The notes beneath the pieces are model-generated. The model saw nothing but the letters and a program-made list of their open reading frames with translations. It was not told the origin of the DNA and did not search any database. 64,000 nucleotides of DNA from Sulfidibacterium sp036244975 (GTDB taxonomy: Bacteria > Bacteroidota > Bacteroidia > Bacteroidales > F082), in assembly GCA_036244975.1 (NCBI GenBank), contig BTTE01000004.1:1-64000 (forward strand), in the 5' to 3' direction. Position numbers and translations under genes: made by a program. Positions within the stretch are counted from its first letter, which is position 1. Each line of letters begins with the position of its first letter. Below are positions 1 to 7,969 of this stretch, piece after piece.

Positions 1-186
1 TGGCCATCCAATTTACCGGTTGGCAAAGAATATTAGCGGGAGTACATATTCCTGGTATATCAATACTGGTAAAAACAATAGTGGAACATCGGTTCCGATT
101 CCCACGGGGAACTATTACAGAATAAGGATTTCGAGTGCTGTTGATTCAGCGAATGTTAACGATGAGAGCGACAAATATTTTGAAAT
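1..186 (+). repeat. Intragenic tandem repeat, copy 1 (left copy cut by window edge)
   Basis: Bases 1-186 match 334-519 at a constant offset of 333 bases (111 codons) with no indels. The first 119 bases are identical and the differences cluster at 120-137. Near identity at DNA level inside a coding region implies recent duplication or gene conversion of the domain unit. Confidence 0.95.
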
Positions 187-781
187 ATCAAATTCAGAAA
201 AAAACGCATGGATACGCGTATTGCAGCCGAATCATGCCAACATTCAATGGGCATTGAAAACGCACCATTTGGTTTCATGGAACGATAATATACCCGGGAC
301 AGTTAACATAGATTTGGTTGACTATGGGACAAGTGGCCATCCAATTTACCGGTTGGCAAAGAATATTAGCGGGAGTACATATTCCTGGTATATCAATACT
401 GGTAAAAACAATAGTGGAACATCGGTTCCGATTCCCACGGGGAACTATTACAAAATAGTAGTATCCAGTACTGTTGATTCAGCGAATGTTAACGATGAGA
501 GCGACAAATATTTTGAAATTCTTCCGGAAGCCCCCACCATTGGTCTCTATCCCAACCCCGCCACCACCAATGTTACTCTGAAGTTCAATGTCAATGATAA
601 CCAAAATTACACCATGACACTGTACAACAGGTATAACATGCGGGTAATGTTGAGACAGGTAAACACAACTTACATGAAGCAGGTCAGAATCAACACCTTC
701 GATTTGCCCAACGGTATTTATTTCCTGCGGTTGACTTCGGCCAAAGGGGTGATCTCAAGAAAGATCATTGTACAGCACTAA
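2..781 (+). CDS. T9SS-exported repeat protein, C-terminal part (5' end outside window)
   Basis: The frame is open to the left edge, so only the C-terminal part, about 259 residues, is visible. It holds two copies of a roughly 111-residue Ig-like unit resembling the Kre9/KNH-type (Ser-Thr-rich GPI-anchored) beta-sandwich seen in bacterial surface proteins; recognisable pieces are SWNDN, YSWYINTG and SDKYFEI. It ends in a T9SS type A sorting domain with the LYPNPATTNV start and the GIYFLRL...ISRKIIVQH tail typical of Bacteroidota cargo. Known of the family: such domains direct export through the Por/Gld translocon and are cleaved at the surface. Substrate or adhesive role is not visible. A strong terminator follows 23 bases after the stop. 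Confidence 0.8.
   Translation, partial: GHPIYRLAKNISGSTYSWYINTGKNNSGTSVPIPTGNYYRIRISSAVDSANVNDESDKYFEISNSEKNAWIRVLQPNHANIQWALKTHHLVSWNDNIPGTVNIDLVDYGTSGHPIYRLAKNISGSTYSWYINTGKNNSGTSVPIPTGNYYKIVVSSTVDSANVNDESDKYFEILPEAPTIGLYPNPATTNVTLKFNVNDNQNYTMTLYNRYNMRVMLRQVNTTYMKQVRINTFDLPNGIYFLRLTSAKGVISRKIIVQH
334..519 (+). repeat. Intragenic tandem repeat, copy 2
   Basis: Second copy of the 333-base unit in the T9SS cargo gene. It differs from copy 1 only in a short patch near 453-470 and encodes the last Ig-like unit before the sorting domain. Confidence 0.95.
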
Positions 782-803
782 AAGCAAAATGCTTTTACCT
801 TTT

Positions 804-843
804 AAACACGAAACCCGGTTGTTAACCGGGTTTCGTGTTTTTA
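804..843 (+). terminator. Intrinsic terminator of the T9SS cargo gene
   Basis: A perfect 17-bp stem (804-820 with 824-840) with a three-base GTT loop runs directly into T residues at the 3' side. The opposite strand also ends in a T run (AAA at 804-806 plus TTT upstream), so it may act in both directions. Confidence 0.9.
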
Positions 844-1232
844 GGAAAGATATCTTTTTCCAAAGCCACTGTTTTCCACTATTTCCGGCTTTCCTTCCTC
901 GGTCCCAATCCTGAGAAATCGTGTGGGCAGCTTTCAGAGCCGTGATTTCGTGAGGATCTCACTAAAACCACTATCCGTACTAAAACCTTCGTGGTACTTC
1001 GTGAAAACCCTTTGCCTCCTTTGTGTTAAAAACACCCTAAACCGCCCCTGGCGGTTAAAGTTTTATCACCAAGAACACGAAGTACGTCACAAAGGAAAAC
1101 CGTTTTTTGTTCTCGAGGGGCAAACCTGCGCCTGGCAGATTCCTTCACCACTCTTTCCCGCAGGGCTTTCGCAAAGGCGGTTCGGAATTGGGACGAATTG
1201 GAGACGCGGTCAGGCGGGCAGGTGTTAGGGGT
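842..1232. repeat. Gene-free region with degenerate CTTCGTG/CCTTTGTG repeats
   Basis: No convincing gene is seen. The stretch holds degenerate copies of CTTCGTG and CCTTTGTG words on one side (about 985-1030) and their reverse complements on the other (about 1060-1098), around a small ACCGCC/GGCGGT hairpin at 1041-1055. Short open frames here only translate the repeat and are rejected. Such low-complexity intergenic repeats are common in Bacteroidota; their function is unknown. Confidence 0.5.
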
Positions 1233-2097
1233 TCATTCAGGAAACAACCGGAAGGTTTTTTCTTTTCGCAAAAAAGCAGGTGCTATTTCGTAGTTATCAT
1301 ACCTTTTTAAATGGCTTGTACGAATGACAAGTGCCAGATCGTCCACGTAAGCTTCTCTTCTTTCCGAATACATTTTCAGTGCCTGGATAAGTGTGTCGGG
1401 ATTGTTTGTTTGCAGGCGCGCCCTGCGAAATGCAGCAAAAGGTTTTCCTGTAGCCAAAAGGAGGTAATAATTCCCAATAGCTTGTTCCAAATCGTCAAAT
1501 TGACGCAGAAATACTTTCGTCCCGTTTCGGGTAGAATCTGCTGCTATGCGCTGGTGTTTCGGGTCAAAGGACCAGATGCCAAACGGGTTGTTGGCTTGCA
1601 GAAAAAAACGGGAGCTTCCCCAACCGCTTTCAATGGCTGCCTGTGCCAGTACGATGCTTACCGGGAATGTATGTAACCGACTGATTAACACTCGTGTGTT
1701 GTTGGTTTTAAATTTTTTCATCAACCGGTTCAGCGCGTTTTTTTCCGAAAAGGATAATTCTTTTTTCTTCGACAACGTCTCGACTTTCTGCCTTGTCAGA
1801 TCGAGATTAGTTTTGGCGACCAGTATGGCCGGCAGCATCATATCGAAAAATTTTTGCTTTTTTTTCAGAAACCGGAAGTGTGGCGAGCGAGCATGTGCTG
1901 GTATAAACATAAGGTGTTACCGGAGGGTTTTTGACCGAAATTATGTCATTTGGAGACAGAATGCTTTTTTTGATGACATAAACATGTCCTACCAGTTGTT
2001 TGCCTCCGGAAAGACTGCAGCCACTTATCAGCAGCAATGCAGAAAAAAGTAAAATAAAATATTTTATATTATGAAAAGAGTGAATGTTTTTCCCCAT
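1233..2097 (-). pseudogene. Bax-like glucosaminidase lipoprotein, frameshifted
   Basis: Two overlapping minus-strand frames join into one protein of about 287 residues. The 5' frame (2097-1807) begins with a lipoprotein signal peptide ending in LISGC, so the mature protein would be membrane anchored. The 3' frame (stop at 1233) is a glucosaminidase domain of the Bax/FlgJ type, with AQAAIESGWGSSRF containing the catalytic Glu, then NNPFGIWSF. Between them lies a run of eight A on the coding strand (1858-1867 region). Seven A would give one continuous frame, EKKQKFFDMM. Known role of the family: cleavage of peptidoglycan glycan strands. The shift could be a true mutation, transcriptional slippage on A8, or an assembly error; the sequence alone cannot decide. 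Confidence 0.75.
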
Positions 2098-2189
2098 GGA
2101 GAAATGATTGGTTTGGCAAAAATAGGATATTATTGCAAATAGCTATATAGCTATTTAGTATCTCTTAGAAAACGCAATTTTTTTTAAAG

Positions 2190-2311
2190 GTGGTGTATAA
2201 AAAACGTCAAGGTCGAGGCGGACGTAGTACTGACATTCAGGAGTTTACTTGCGTAAATGACTGAATGGCAGTTCAAGGCCAACGAAGAGATTGACGTTTT
2301 CTTATAGCCAC
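2190..2311. repeat. Palindromic intergenic element A (CAAGG.../CCAACGAAG type)
   Basis: The outer imperfect inverted repeat (about 2190-2210 with 2291-2311) shares ACGTCAA/TTGACGT and TATAA/TTATA blocks. Inside is a long hairpin: ACTGACATTCAG pairs with CTGAATGGCAGT (one mismatch), capped by TTTAC/GTAAA. Unpaired blocks GGTCGAGGCGGACG on the left and AAGGCCAACGAAG on the right resemble those of the elements at 19.4 and 35.0 kb. It lies just downstream of the lyase-like gene. Confidence 0.7.
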
Positions 2312-2314
2312 TAT

Positions 2315-3325
2315 CTATTTTCTTCCCGTCATCGACTTTGGGATACGTCCCTGGTTTACCGTTTTGGAGCGCAGGCGGCGTCCCACAATCTTTTCCACAA
2401 TTTTTCCTACCTTCAATATTCTGTCAAGGTCAAGGTTGGTTTCTATACCCATCTCATCCATCATAATGGCCATATCTTCCGTGCTCACCAGACCTACGTC
2501 GTTGGGGTCGTTGTAGTAATAGTCGCCGGTGCCGGCTACGGGGACGCCATCCACAAAATTGGCCGGCTGTCCGCCAATGCCGCCCAGCGTGGATTCAAAA
2601 TTGGTCATGCCTGCCTGTAAAGCTGACAAAACATTGGCCAGTCCCCATCCGCGGGTGGTATGAAAATGGGCAATCTGTTTGTGTGGATTGTCCACGCTGT
2701 TGAGCAACATGGTAAAATAGCGGTAAACCCTGTCGGGGGAGGCAGAGCCATCATGGTCGGCGTGTTCCACATCGTTGGCACCAATATCAAACCATCGTTT
2801 GGTAAAAGTAATAGCGTCTTCCAGCTTTGTGGGGCCTTCGATGGGGCAACCCCAAATGGTACTGACCGTTCCGTTAATTTTAATACCCACATCTTTGGCT
2901 TTGGGAATCCACTCTTCAGCCATTTTCCAGTATTCTTTCAGCGTCAGCCCCGAATTTTTTATTTGGTGAGATTCGCTCGTGGAGACCATGAGCAAAATCC
3001 GGTCGGGACCATATCCCTCTTTTTTGGCTTCAATGGCACGCTCAATAGCCCGTTCACGGATAGTGACGGCTGTCAGCATCACATCATCCAGCAGGTCTTT
3101 TACCTTTTTGCCGGCTCTTATCTGTTTAAACAGCTCATCGGCATCTTTGAACTGGGGCATCCCTTTCGGGTTACCGAAGTTGGTTACTTCCAAATGTTTC
3201 ACGCCACTCAGTATCATCTGTTCCAGCACCCATACTTTTGCTTCGGTGGGAATAAATTTTTCCTCATGCTGAAAACCATCTCTCACGGTGATGTCGCCTA
3301 TAACTACTTTTTTAGGATATTGCAT
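2315..3325 (-). CDS. HMG-CoA lyase-like (pyruvate carboxyltransferase fold) enzyme
   Basis: A 336-residue TIM-barrel enzyme of the DRE-TIM/HMGL-like family. Near the start it has ITVRDGFQHEE, equivalent to the metal-binding D-x-x-x-Q region, and later VEHADHDGSASPDR, HFHTTRGWG (metal-binding HxH region) and TLGGIGGQPANFV, matching the glycine-rich lyase loop. Family members condense or cleave acyl-CoA and oxoacid substrates (HMG-CoA lyase, isopropylmalate and homocitrate synthases). This one aligns best by eye with HMG-CoA lyase, but the catalytic loop lacks the usual Cys, so the substrate is not assigned. The ATG at 3325 is preferred over the earlier in-frame start at 3364, which only adds a short hydrophobic leader-like stretch. 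Confidence 0.75.
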   Translation of the reverse strand: MQYPKKVVIGDITVRDGFQHEEKFIPTEAKVWVLEQMILSGVKHLEVTNFGNPKGMPQFKDADELFKQIRAGKKVKDLLDDVMLTAVTIRERAIERAIEAKKEGYGPDRILLMVSTSESHQIKNSGLTLKEYWKMAEEWIPKAKDVGIKINGTVSTIWGCPIEGPTKLEDAITFTKRWFDIGANDVEHADHDGSASPDRVYRYFTMLLNSVDNPHKQIAHFHTTRGWGLANVLSALQAGMTNFESTLGGIGGQPANFVDGVPVAGTGDYYYNDPNDVGLVSTEDMAIMMDEMGIETNLDLDRILKVGKIVEKIVGRRLRSKTVNQGRIPKSMTGRK

Positions 3326-3564
3326 ATTGGATTGTCTGATAATTATTACAAAGAGAAAAACCATAATTTGTCAATGGCTAAAATACAAGAAATTCCCAAA
3401 CTGATTGGTTACAAGACTCACAGAAACATTTAAAAAATCATAAAAGGCTTTTCGTCTTCTTATTTTCCGTTTTATCTGGCATGAATATTTCCCGGGATAG
3501 AACAAATTACAAAGTGTGAAATCCCGTCTAACTTTAAACAACTTCAATATATAAATTTTTTGGA

Positions 3565-3933
3565 TTAATACATACCTGTGTCAAGCATGATTAGCGTACA
3601 ATCCTGGATGGTTTCAACACCCTGCTCCTGTGCCTTTTGCATGAAAATGTGATTTTCCGTCCCCGGGTTAAAAATGATGCGCTTAGGTTTTAAAGAGAGC
3701 AAATACTCGTAAAAAGTGGTTTGCCGGGCAGGGCCAATATAAAGAGTAATGGTGTGTATGTCTTTCAACTCGGGATAGCCGGTAACGAAAGGTACTCCGG
3801 CTACCTGTCCCGGCCGGGGCGCCAACGGCACTACTTCATAACCGTAATTCAAGAGCTTATGAATGGCTTTGTTAGCATACCGCTGTGGTTTCTCACTGGC
3901 ACCGACTACAAGAGTTTTCTTTGGTTGTTGCAT
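3565..3933 (-). CDS. CoA-binding protein (YccU-like)
   Basis: A 122-residue single-domain protein of the CoA_binding_2 family: a Rossmann-like beta-alpha fold with TLVVGASEKPQRYANKA near the N terminus, a middle VVPLAPRPGQVAGVPF segment and IIFNPGTEN toward the end. Proteins of this size are related to the CoA-binding domain of succinyl-CoA synthetase alpha but lack the catalytic part; their cell role is not established. The ATG at 3933 is chosen; a TTG six codons upstream (3951) is the alternative. It is transcribed away from clpB and stands alone. Confidence 0.8.
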   Translation of the reverse strand: MQQPKKTLVVGASEKPQRYANKAIHKLLNYGYEVVPLAPRPGQVAGVPFVTGYPELKDIHTITLYIGPARQTTFYEYLLSLKPKRIIFNPGTENHIFMQKAQEQGVETIQDCTLIMLDTGMY

Positions 3934-4100
3934 AAAGTTTAATGTTTGCAAATCAACGGCAAATATCGGTAATTATTGCAGATAAACAAATAAGTCCCGG
4001 TCATAATGACAGCGAAAGGTCATTCATAACTGACAGAAGGTCTGAAAGTTATAAATGTAGCTGTCTTGGTCAACCATTTGATAAGTAAAAAGAAAAAATT

Positions 4101-4120
4101 ATAAGGAGGAACAAAATATG
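4101..4120 (+). promoter_or_regulatory. Strong Shine-Dalgarno site before clpB
   Basis: AAGGAGG lies about 8 bases before the ATG at 4118. Such complete anti-16S complementarity is rare among the other starts here, most of which have no clear site. Confidence 0.75.
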
Positions 4121-6706
4121 AACTTAAATCAATTCACCATAAAATCGCAGGAGGCAATACAGAAAGCACAGGAATTGGCTACGCAACATGGCCAGCAAGC
4201 TATCGAAAGCATTCATCTGCTGAAAGGCATTTTGCTGGTCGATGAAAATGCCACGCCTTTTCTGCTGAAAAAGCTCAATGTGGATTACCCGGTCTTTTCG
4301 CAGGCCGTGGACCGTATCATTGAATCGCTGCCTAAAGTTTCGGGCGGGCAGCCCTATCTTTCGCGCGAGGCCAACGAGGTATTGCAGAAAGCGCAGACTT
4401 ATCTTGCCGAATTCAAAGATGAATTTGTTTCGGTGGAGCATTTGTTACTGGCTTTGCTCGAAGTAAAAAGTACGGCGTCTGACCTGTTAAAAGACAATGG
4501 AATTACCAAAAAAGCGCTGATTACCGCAATTAAAGATTTGCGTAAAGGCTCTACGGTGAACAGCCAGAGCGCTGAGGATCAGTATAATGCACTAAATCGT
4601 TATGCCTTGAACCTGAACGAAATGGCTGCCACCGGGAAACTTGATCCGGTTATTGGCCGTGATGATGAGATACGCCGGGTGTTGCAGATACTCTCGCGGC
4701 GTACCAAAAATAATCCCATCCTCATTGGTGAACCCGGTGTGGGTAAAACGGCCATAGCCGAAGGAATTGCTCATCGTATTGTAAATGGTGATGTTCCCGA
4801 CAACCTAAAGACCAAACGGTTGTTCTCACTCGATATGGGCGCTTTGATTGCCGGAGCCAAATACAAAGGCGAATTTGAAGAACGGCTGAAAGCCGTTATA
4901 AAAGAGGTGGTTGATTCCGATGGCGAAATCATTCTGTTTATCGACGAAATCCATACCCTCGTAGGCGCCGGAAAATCGGAAGGAGCCATGGATGCCGCCA
5001 ATATTTTAAAACCGGCTCTGGCTCGCGGAGAACTGCGTGCCATTGGCGCTACAACTTTAAGTGAATATCAGAAGTTTTTTGAAAAGGATAAAGCGCTGGA
5101 ACGCCGGTTTCAACTCGTAACGGTTGATGAACCCGATACCGATTCGGCAATTTCGATTTTGCGCGGACTGAAAGAGCGTTACGAAACTTATCACAAAGTT
5201 CGGATTCTTGATGAGGCCATCATTGCTGCTGTGGAGCTGTCGCAACGTTACATTACCGACCGTTTTCTGCCCGATAAAGCCATCGACCTGATTGATGAAT
5301 CGGCAGCCAAACTCCGTCTCGAAATCAATTCCCTGCCGGAAGAACTTGAAATTGCCGAGAGACGTATCCGGCAATTAGAGATTGAAAAAGAGGCCATTAA
5401 ACGGGAAAAAGATAAGACTAAACTGAACCATATCAATGAGGAGTTGGCCAATCTTAACGAAAATCGAAACGATTTACAGGCAAAATGGAAAGCCGAAAAA
5501 GAGGTTGTGGACAAAATCCAACAATTTAAAAAAGATATTGAGGATTACAAACTGGAGGCCGAACGGGCCGAACGCAATGGCGATTTTGGAAAAGTGGCGG
5601 AACTGCGTTACGGGAAAATTCAAAAAGCCGAATCGGATGTTGAAGCATTGAAAGTTAAACTGAAAGAGGTTCAGGGCGATAAACCCATGATTAACGAAGA
5701 GGTTACAGCCGAAGAAGTGGCCGAAGTGGTTTCCAAATGGACCGGTATTCCGGTAAGCCGGATGCTGCAAAGCGAACGCGAAAAACTGCTGCATCTCGAA
5801 GATGAGCTGCACAAACGTGTGGTGGGACAGGAAGACGCCATTCAGGCTATCGCCGATGCTATTCGCCGCAGCCGTGCCGGCCTGCAGGACGAAAAACGAC
5901 CTATCGGTTCGTTTATCTTCCTCGGCACAACCGGTGTGGGGAAAACGGAACTGGCCAAAGCGCTGGCTGAATTCCTGTTCAACAACGAGAACTCCATGGT
6001 CCGTATTGACATGTCCGAATACCAGGAACGTCATTCGGTGTCGCGGCTGGTGGGAGCGCCTCCCGGCTATGTGGGTTACGACGAAAGCGGCCAGCTGACC
6101 GAGGCCGTCCGCCGGAAACCCTATTCGGTAGTGTTGCTCGACGAAATCGAAAAAGCCCATCCCGATGTCTTCAACATCCTGTTGCAGGTGCTGGACGATG
6201 GCCGGCTTACGGACAACAAAGGCCGTACGGTGGACTTTAAAAACACCATTATCATTATGACCTCAAACATAGGTTCGCACCTGATTCAGGAGAACTTCAG
6301 CCATCTAAATGAAAGTAATGAGTCGGAAGTGGTTGAACGTACCCGAAATGAAGTGTTTGAATTGTTGAGAAAGACCATCCGTCCGGAGTTTCTGAACCGG
6401 ATTGATGAAATCATCATGTTCAAACCGCTTTCGCGTGATGAAATTCACGGTATTGTGAAATTACAGTTTAAACGGACGCAGGAAATGCTGACCAAAAATG
6501 GTTTTCAGCTGGAGATTACAGATGAGGCTGTGAACAAACTTGCTGCTATGGGTTACGATCCGCAGTTTGGTGCGCGACCGCTGAAACGGGTTATCCAGCG
6601 CGAAGTGCTGAATGAGCTGTCAAAAATGATTCTAACCGGACAGGTCAACCCTGAAAAACCCATCCGCATTGATGTTGAAGGCAGTGGGTTTGTTTTCAAC
6701 AATTAA
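4118..6706 (+). CDS. clpB: ATP-dependent disaggregase ClpB
   Basis: 862 residues, the normal ClpB length. Order: double Clp N-domain (residues 1 to about 145); first AAA+ module with Walker A GEPGVGKT near residue 204 and Walker B IILFIDEIHTL; a coiled-coil middle domain (about 405-530) rich in charged heptads; second AAA+ module with Walker A GTTGVGKT near residue 603 and VVLLDEIEKAHPDVF; then the C-terminal D2-small domain. It extracts and refolds aggregated proteins with DnaK. The middle domain and the lack of a ClpP-binding IGF loop separate it from ClpA/ClpC. It is monocistronic, with a strong Shine-Dalgarno and its own terminator. No CIRCE-type inverted repeat was seen upstream, so heat control is not evident from sequence. 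Confidence 0.97.
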   Translation: MNLNQFTIKSQEAIQKAQELATQHGQQAIESIHLLKGILLVDENATPFLLKKLNVDYPVFSQAVDRIIESLPKVSGGQPYLSREANEVLQKAQTYLAEFKDEFVSVEHLLLALLEVKSTASDLLKDNGITKKALITAIKDLRKGSTVNSQSAEDQYNALNRYALNLNEMAATGKLDPVIGRDDEIRRVLQILSRRTKNNPILIGEPGVGKTAIAEGIAHRIVNGDVPDNLKTKRLFSLDMGALIAGAKYKGEFEERLKAVIKEVVDSDGEIILFIDEIHTLVGAGKSEGAMDAANILKPALARGELRAIGATTLSEYQKFFEKDKALERRFQLVTVDEPDTDSAISILRGLKERYETYHKVRILDEAIIAAVELSQRYITDRFLPDKAIDLIDESAAKLRLEINSLPEELEIAERRIRQLEIEKEAIKREKDKTKLNHINEELANLNENRNDLQAKWKAEKEVVDKIQQFKKDIEDYKLEAERAERNGDFGKVAELRYGKIQKAESDVEALKVKLKEVQGDKPMINEEVTAEEVAEVVSKWTGIPVSRMLQSEREKLLHLEDELHKRVVGQEDAIQAIADAIRRSRAGLQDEKRPIGSFIFLGTTGVGKTELAKALAEFLFNNENSMVRIDMSEYQERHSVSRLVGAPPGYVGYDESGQLTEAVRRKPYSVVLLDEIEKAHPDVFNILLQVLDDGRLTDNKGRTVDFKNTIIIMTSNIGSHLIQENFSHLNESNESEVVERTRNEVFELLRKTIRPEFLNRIDEIIMFKPLSRDEIHGIVKLQFKRTQEMLTKNGFQLEITDEAVNKLAAMGYDPQFGARPLKRVIQREVLNELSKMILTGQVNPEKPIRIDVEGSGFVFNN

Positions 6707-6737
6707 TTTCAACAAAGAAAGAACATAATTTATCATG

Positions 6738-6772
6738 CAGGACCTCTCCCAAAGTGGAGATGTCCTGTTTTT
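6738..6772 (+). terminator. Intrinsic terminator of clpB
   Basis: A stem of 11 pairs with one C/T mismatch (6738-6749 with 6756-6767), a six-base loop and then TTTTT. Confidence 0.85.
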
Positions 6773-6797
6773 GCTTTGTTTAAAATGTTTAAAATAT

Positions 6798-7535
6798 CTA
6801 AAATGTCCAACCCAACCTTAGATTTCTGGTAAACAAAGAAGGTGATACACCAATGGAATGACCGTTTTTGTGATTATAATTTTGATCCGGAAACTTTTCA
6901 TTGGTATATTTTGTATTTAAATATTTATCATACTCTATTCCGTAGCCCAACTCTATACCCAAATACATTTTCTTTATGAAATAATAATCAATTCCGGCAA
7001 AAATACCTACACCAACCCTAACGCGTCCCGGATTGTTTTTATTCGTTACATTATATACTTCATTATTATCTTGAATTTCTCTTTTTGCAACTGTTGTGGA
7101 GTAACCTGCTAAAGCCTGGGCACCAACATAAGGTGACAACCTTTTTGTTGCCGCAAAATGTCTCTCAAATCCAGGTGTTAACAGGATGGAGAAACTGGTA
7201 AACTTATTTCTCAATTCCAAAAGCCTGTATGCAGGATTTCTGTGTTGAAAAATATCAACGTGATTATAATAGGATATGTTTACGCCTATTCGATAGGCTT
7301 TTTTATCGGTTACAAAGGTTCTGTATTTTATCCCGCCATTAAACAAATTAAACTGGCCTCCCTGATTTGAGCCAAAAATCCCACCCGGGTTAAAATTTAC
7401 TTCAAACGATTTATCTCCGGCAACCTGCTTATATACAGGGGCAGAATAAAATTTTATACGCAATGAATCTTGTGCCTTAGCAAAAGAAAATGACAATACC
7501 AGCAAAGCCATAACAATAATAAATTTTGGTTTCAT
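6798..7535 (-). CDS. Predicted outer-membrane beta-barrel protein
   Basis: 245 residues with an N-terminal signal peptide (MKPKFIIVMALLVLSFSFAKA, cleavage after AKA expected) followed by alternating amphipathic beta strands typical of small Bacteroidota beta-barrel proteins: YIGVNISYY-like strands, SILLTPGFERHF, RLSPYVGAQALAGYS, VGVGIFAGIDYYF and MYLGIELGYGIEY, ending in LRLGWTF with the terminal aromatic residue that barrel-assembly signals favour. Function unknown. It converges on clpB, whose terminator lies between the two genes. Confidence 0.75.
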   Translation of the reverse strand: MKPKFIIVMALLVLSFSFAKAQDSLRIKFYSAPVYKQVAGDKSFEVNFNPGGIFGSNQGGQFNLFNGGIKYRTFVTDKKAYRIGVNISYYNHVDIFQHRNPAYRLLELRNKFTSFSILLTPGFERHFAATKRLSPYVGAQALAGYSTTVAKREIQDNNEVYNVTNKNNPGRVRVGVGIFAGIDYYFIKKMYLGIELGYGIEYDKYLNTKYTNEKFPDQNYNHKNGHSIGVSPSLFTRNLRLGWTF

Positions 7536-7806
7536 AATAATTAATTTTAAATGATTAATAAAAACCTTTTTATAAATAAATATTAACTTGTTTTATTCCA
7601 ATAAATTAAACCCTGATTATTACCCATCACAACGGATGGTATCAATCTCCTTGTTGCATTAGCCTTTTCCAAAAACCAGAAACATTCTTCAAATGAGCCG
7701 TGTAAATACGCGGTTAAACAGGAATAAAAAGGTTCATTCTTTGTAATTACAAAGTTAGTCAAAAGTAGGCAATAAAATCTAACAAATCTATGTTTGGGTA
7801 GAAAAA
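7536..7806. other. Gene-free stretch before the dehydratase gene
   Basis: AT-rich spacer upstream of the beta-barrel gene. A minus-strand open frame spans 7583-7903 but has no family resemblance, and it starts inside the dehydratase promoter region, so it is not called. Nothing else is recognised. Confidence 0.5.
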
Positions 7807-7829
7807 CCTCCGCGTTGCAAACGCGGAGG
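7807..7829. other. Perfect GC-rich hairpin
   Basis: CCTCCGCGTT and AACGCGGAGG (10-bp stem, GCA loop). On the minus strand it is followed by TTTTTC and would look like a terminator, but no minus-strand gene ends here. It may be a relic or may insulate the dehydratase promoter at 7889. Confidence 0.6.
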
Positions 7830-7888
7830 AGGGTGGCTTTTAAGCAGGAAAAATTATTCACGATAAAATCACGTACCTCAAAACCTCG

Positions 7889-7896
7889 TACCTTTG
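7889..7896 (+). promoter_or_regulatory. Bacteroidota -7 box of the dehydratase gene
   Basis: TACCTTTG matches TAnnTTTG. Expected transcription start is near 7903, upstream of the chosen ATG at 7970. Confidence 0.55.
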
Positions 7897-7969
7897 CAGC
7901 CAAAATAAAAGGTTGGTTAATTACTGCTTAAATTATCACGTTACAAAGAAGTACGCAAAACCACAAGAT

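Noticed and set aside
923..1310. Two overlapping plus-strand frames (101 and 67 codons)
   Set aside because: They translate a degenerate CTTCGTG/CCTTTGTG repeat region and have no domain or family resemblance.
2605..3433. Long plus-strand frame opposite the lyase gene
   Set aside because: Antisense shadow of a well-supported gene.
7583..7903. 106-codon minus-strand frame in the gap before the dehydratase gene
   Set aside because: It begins inside the dehydratase promoter area, has no recognisable family pattern and no start signal.
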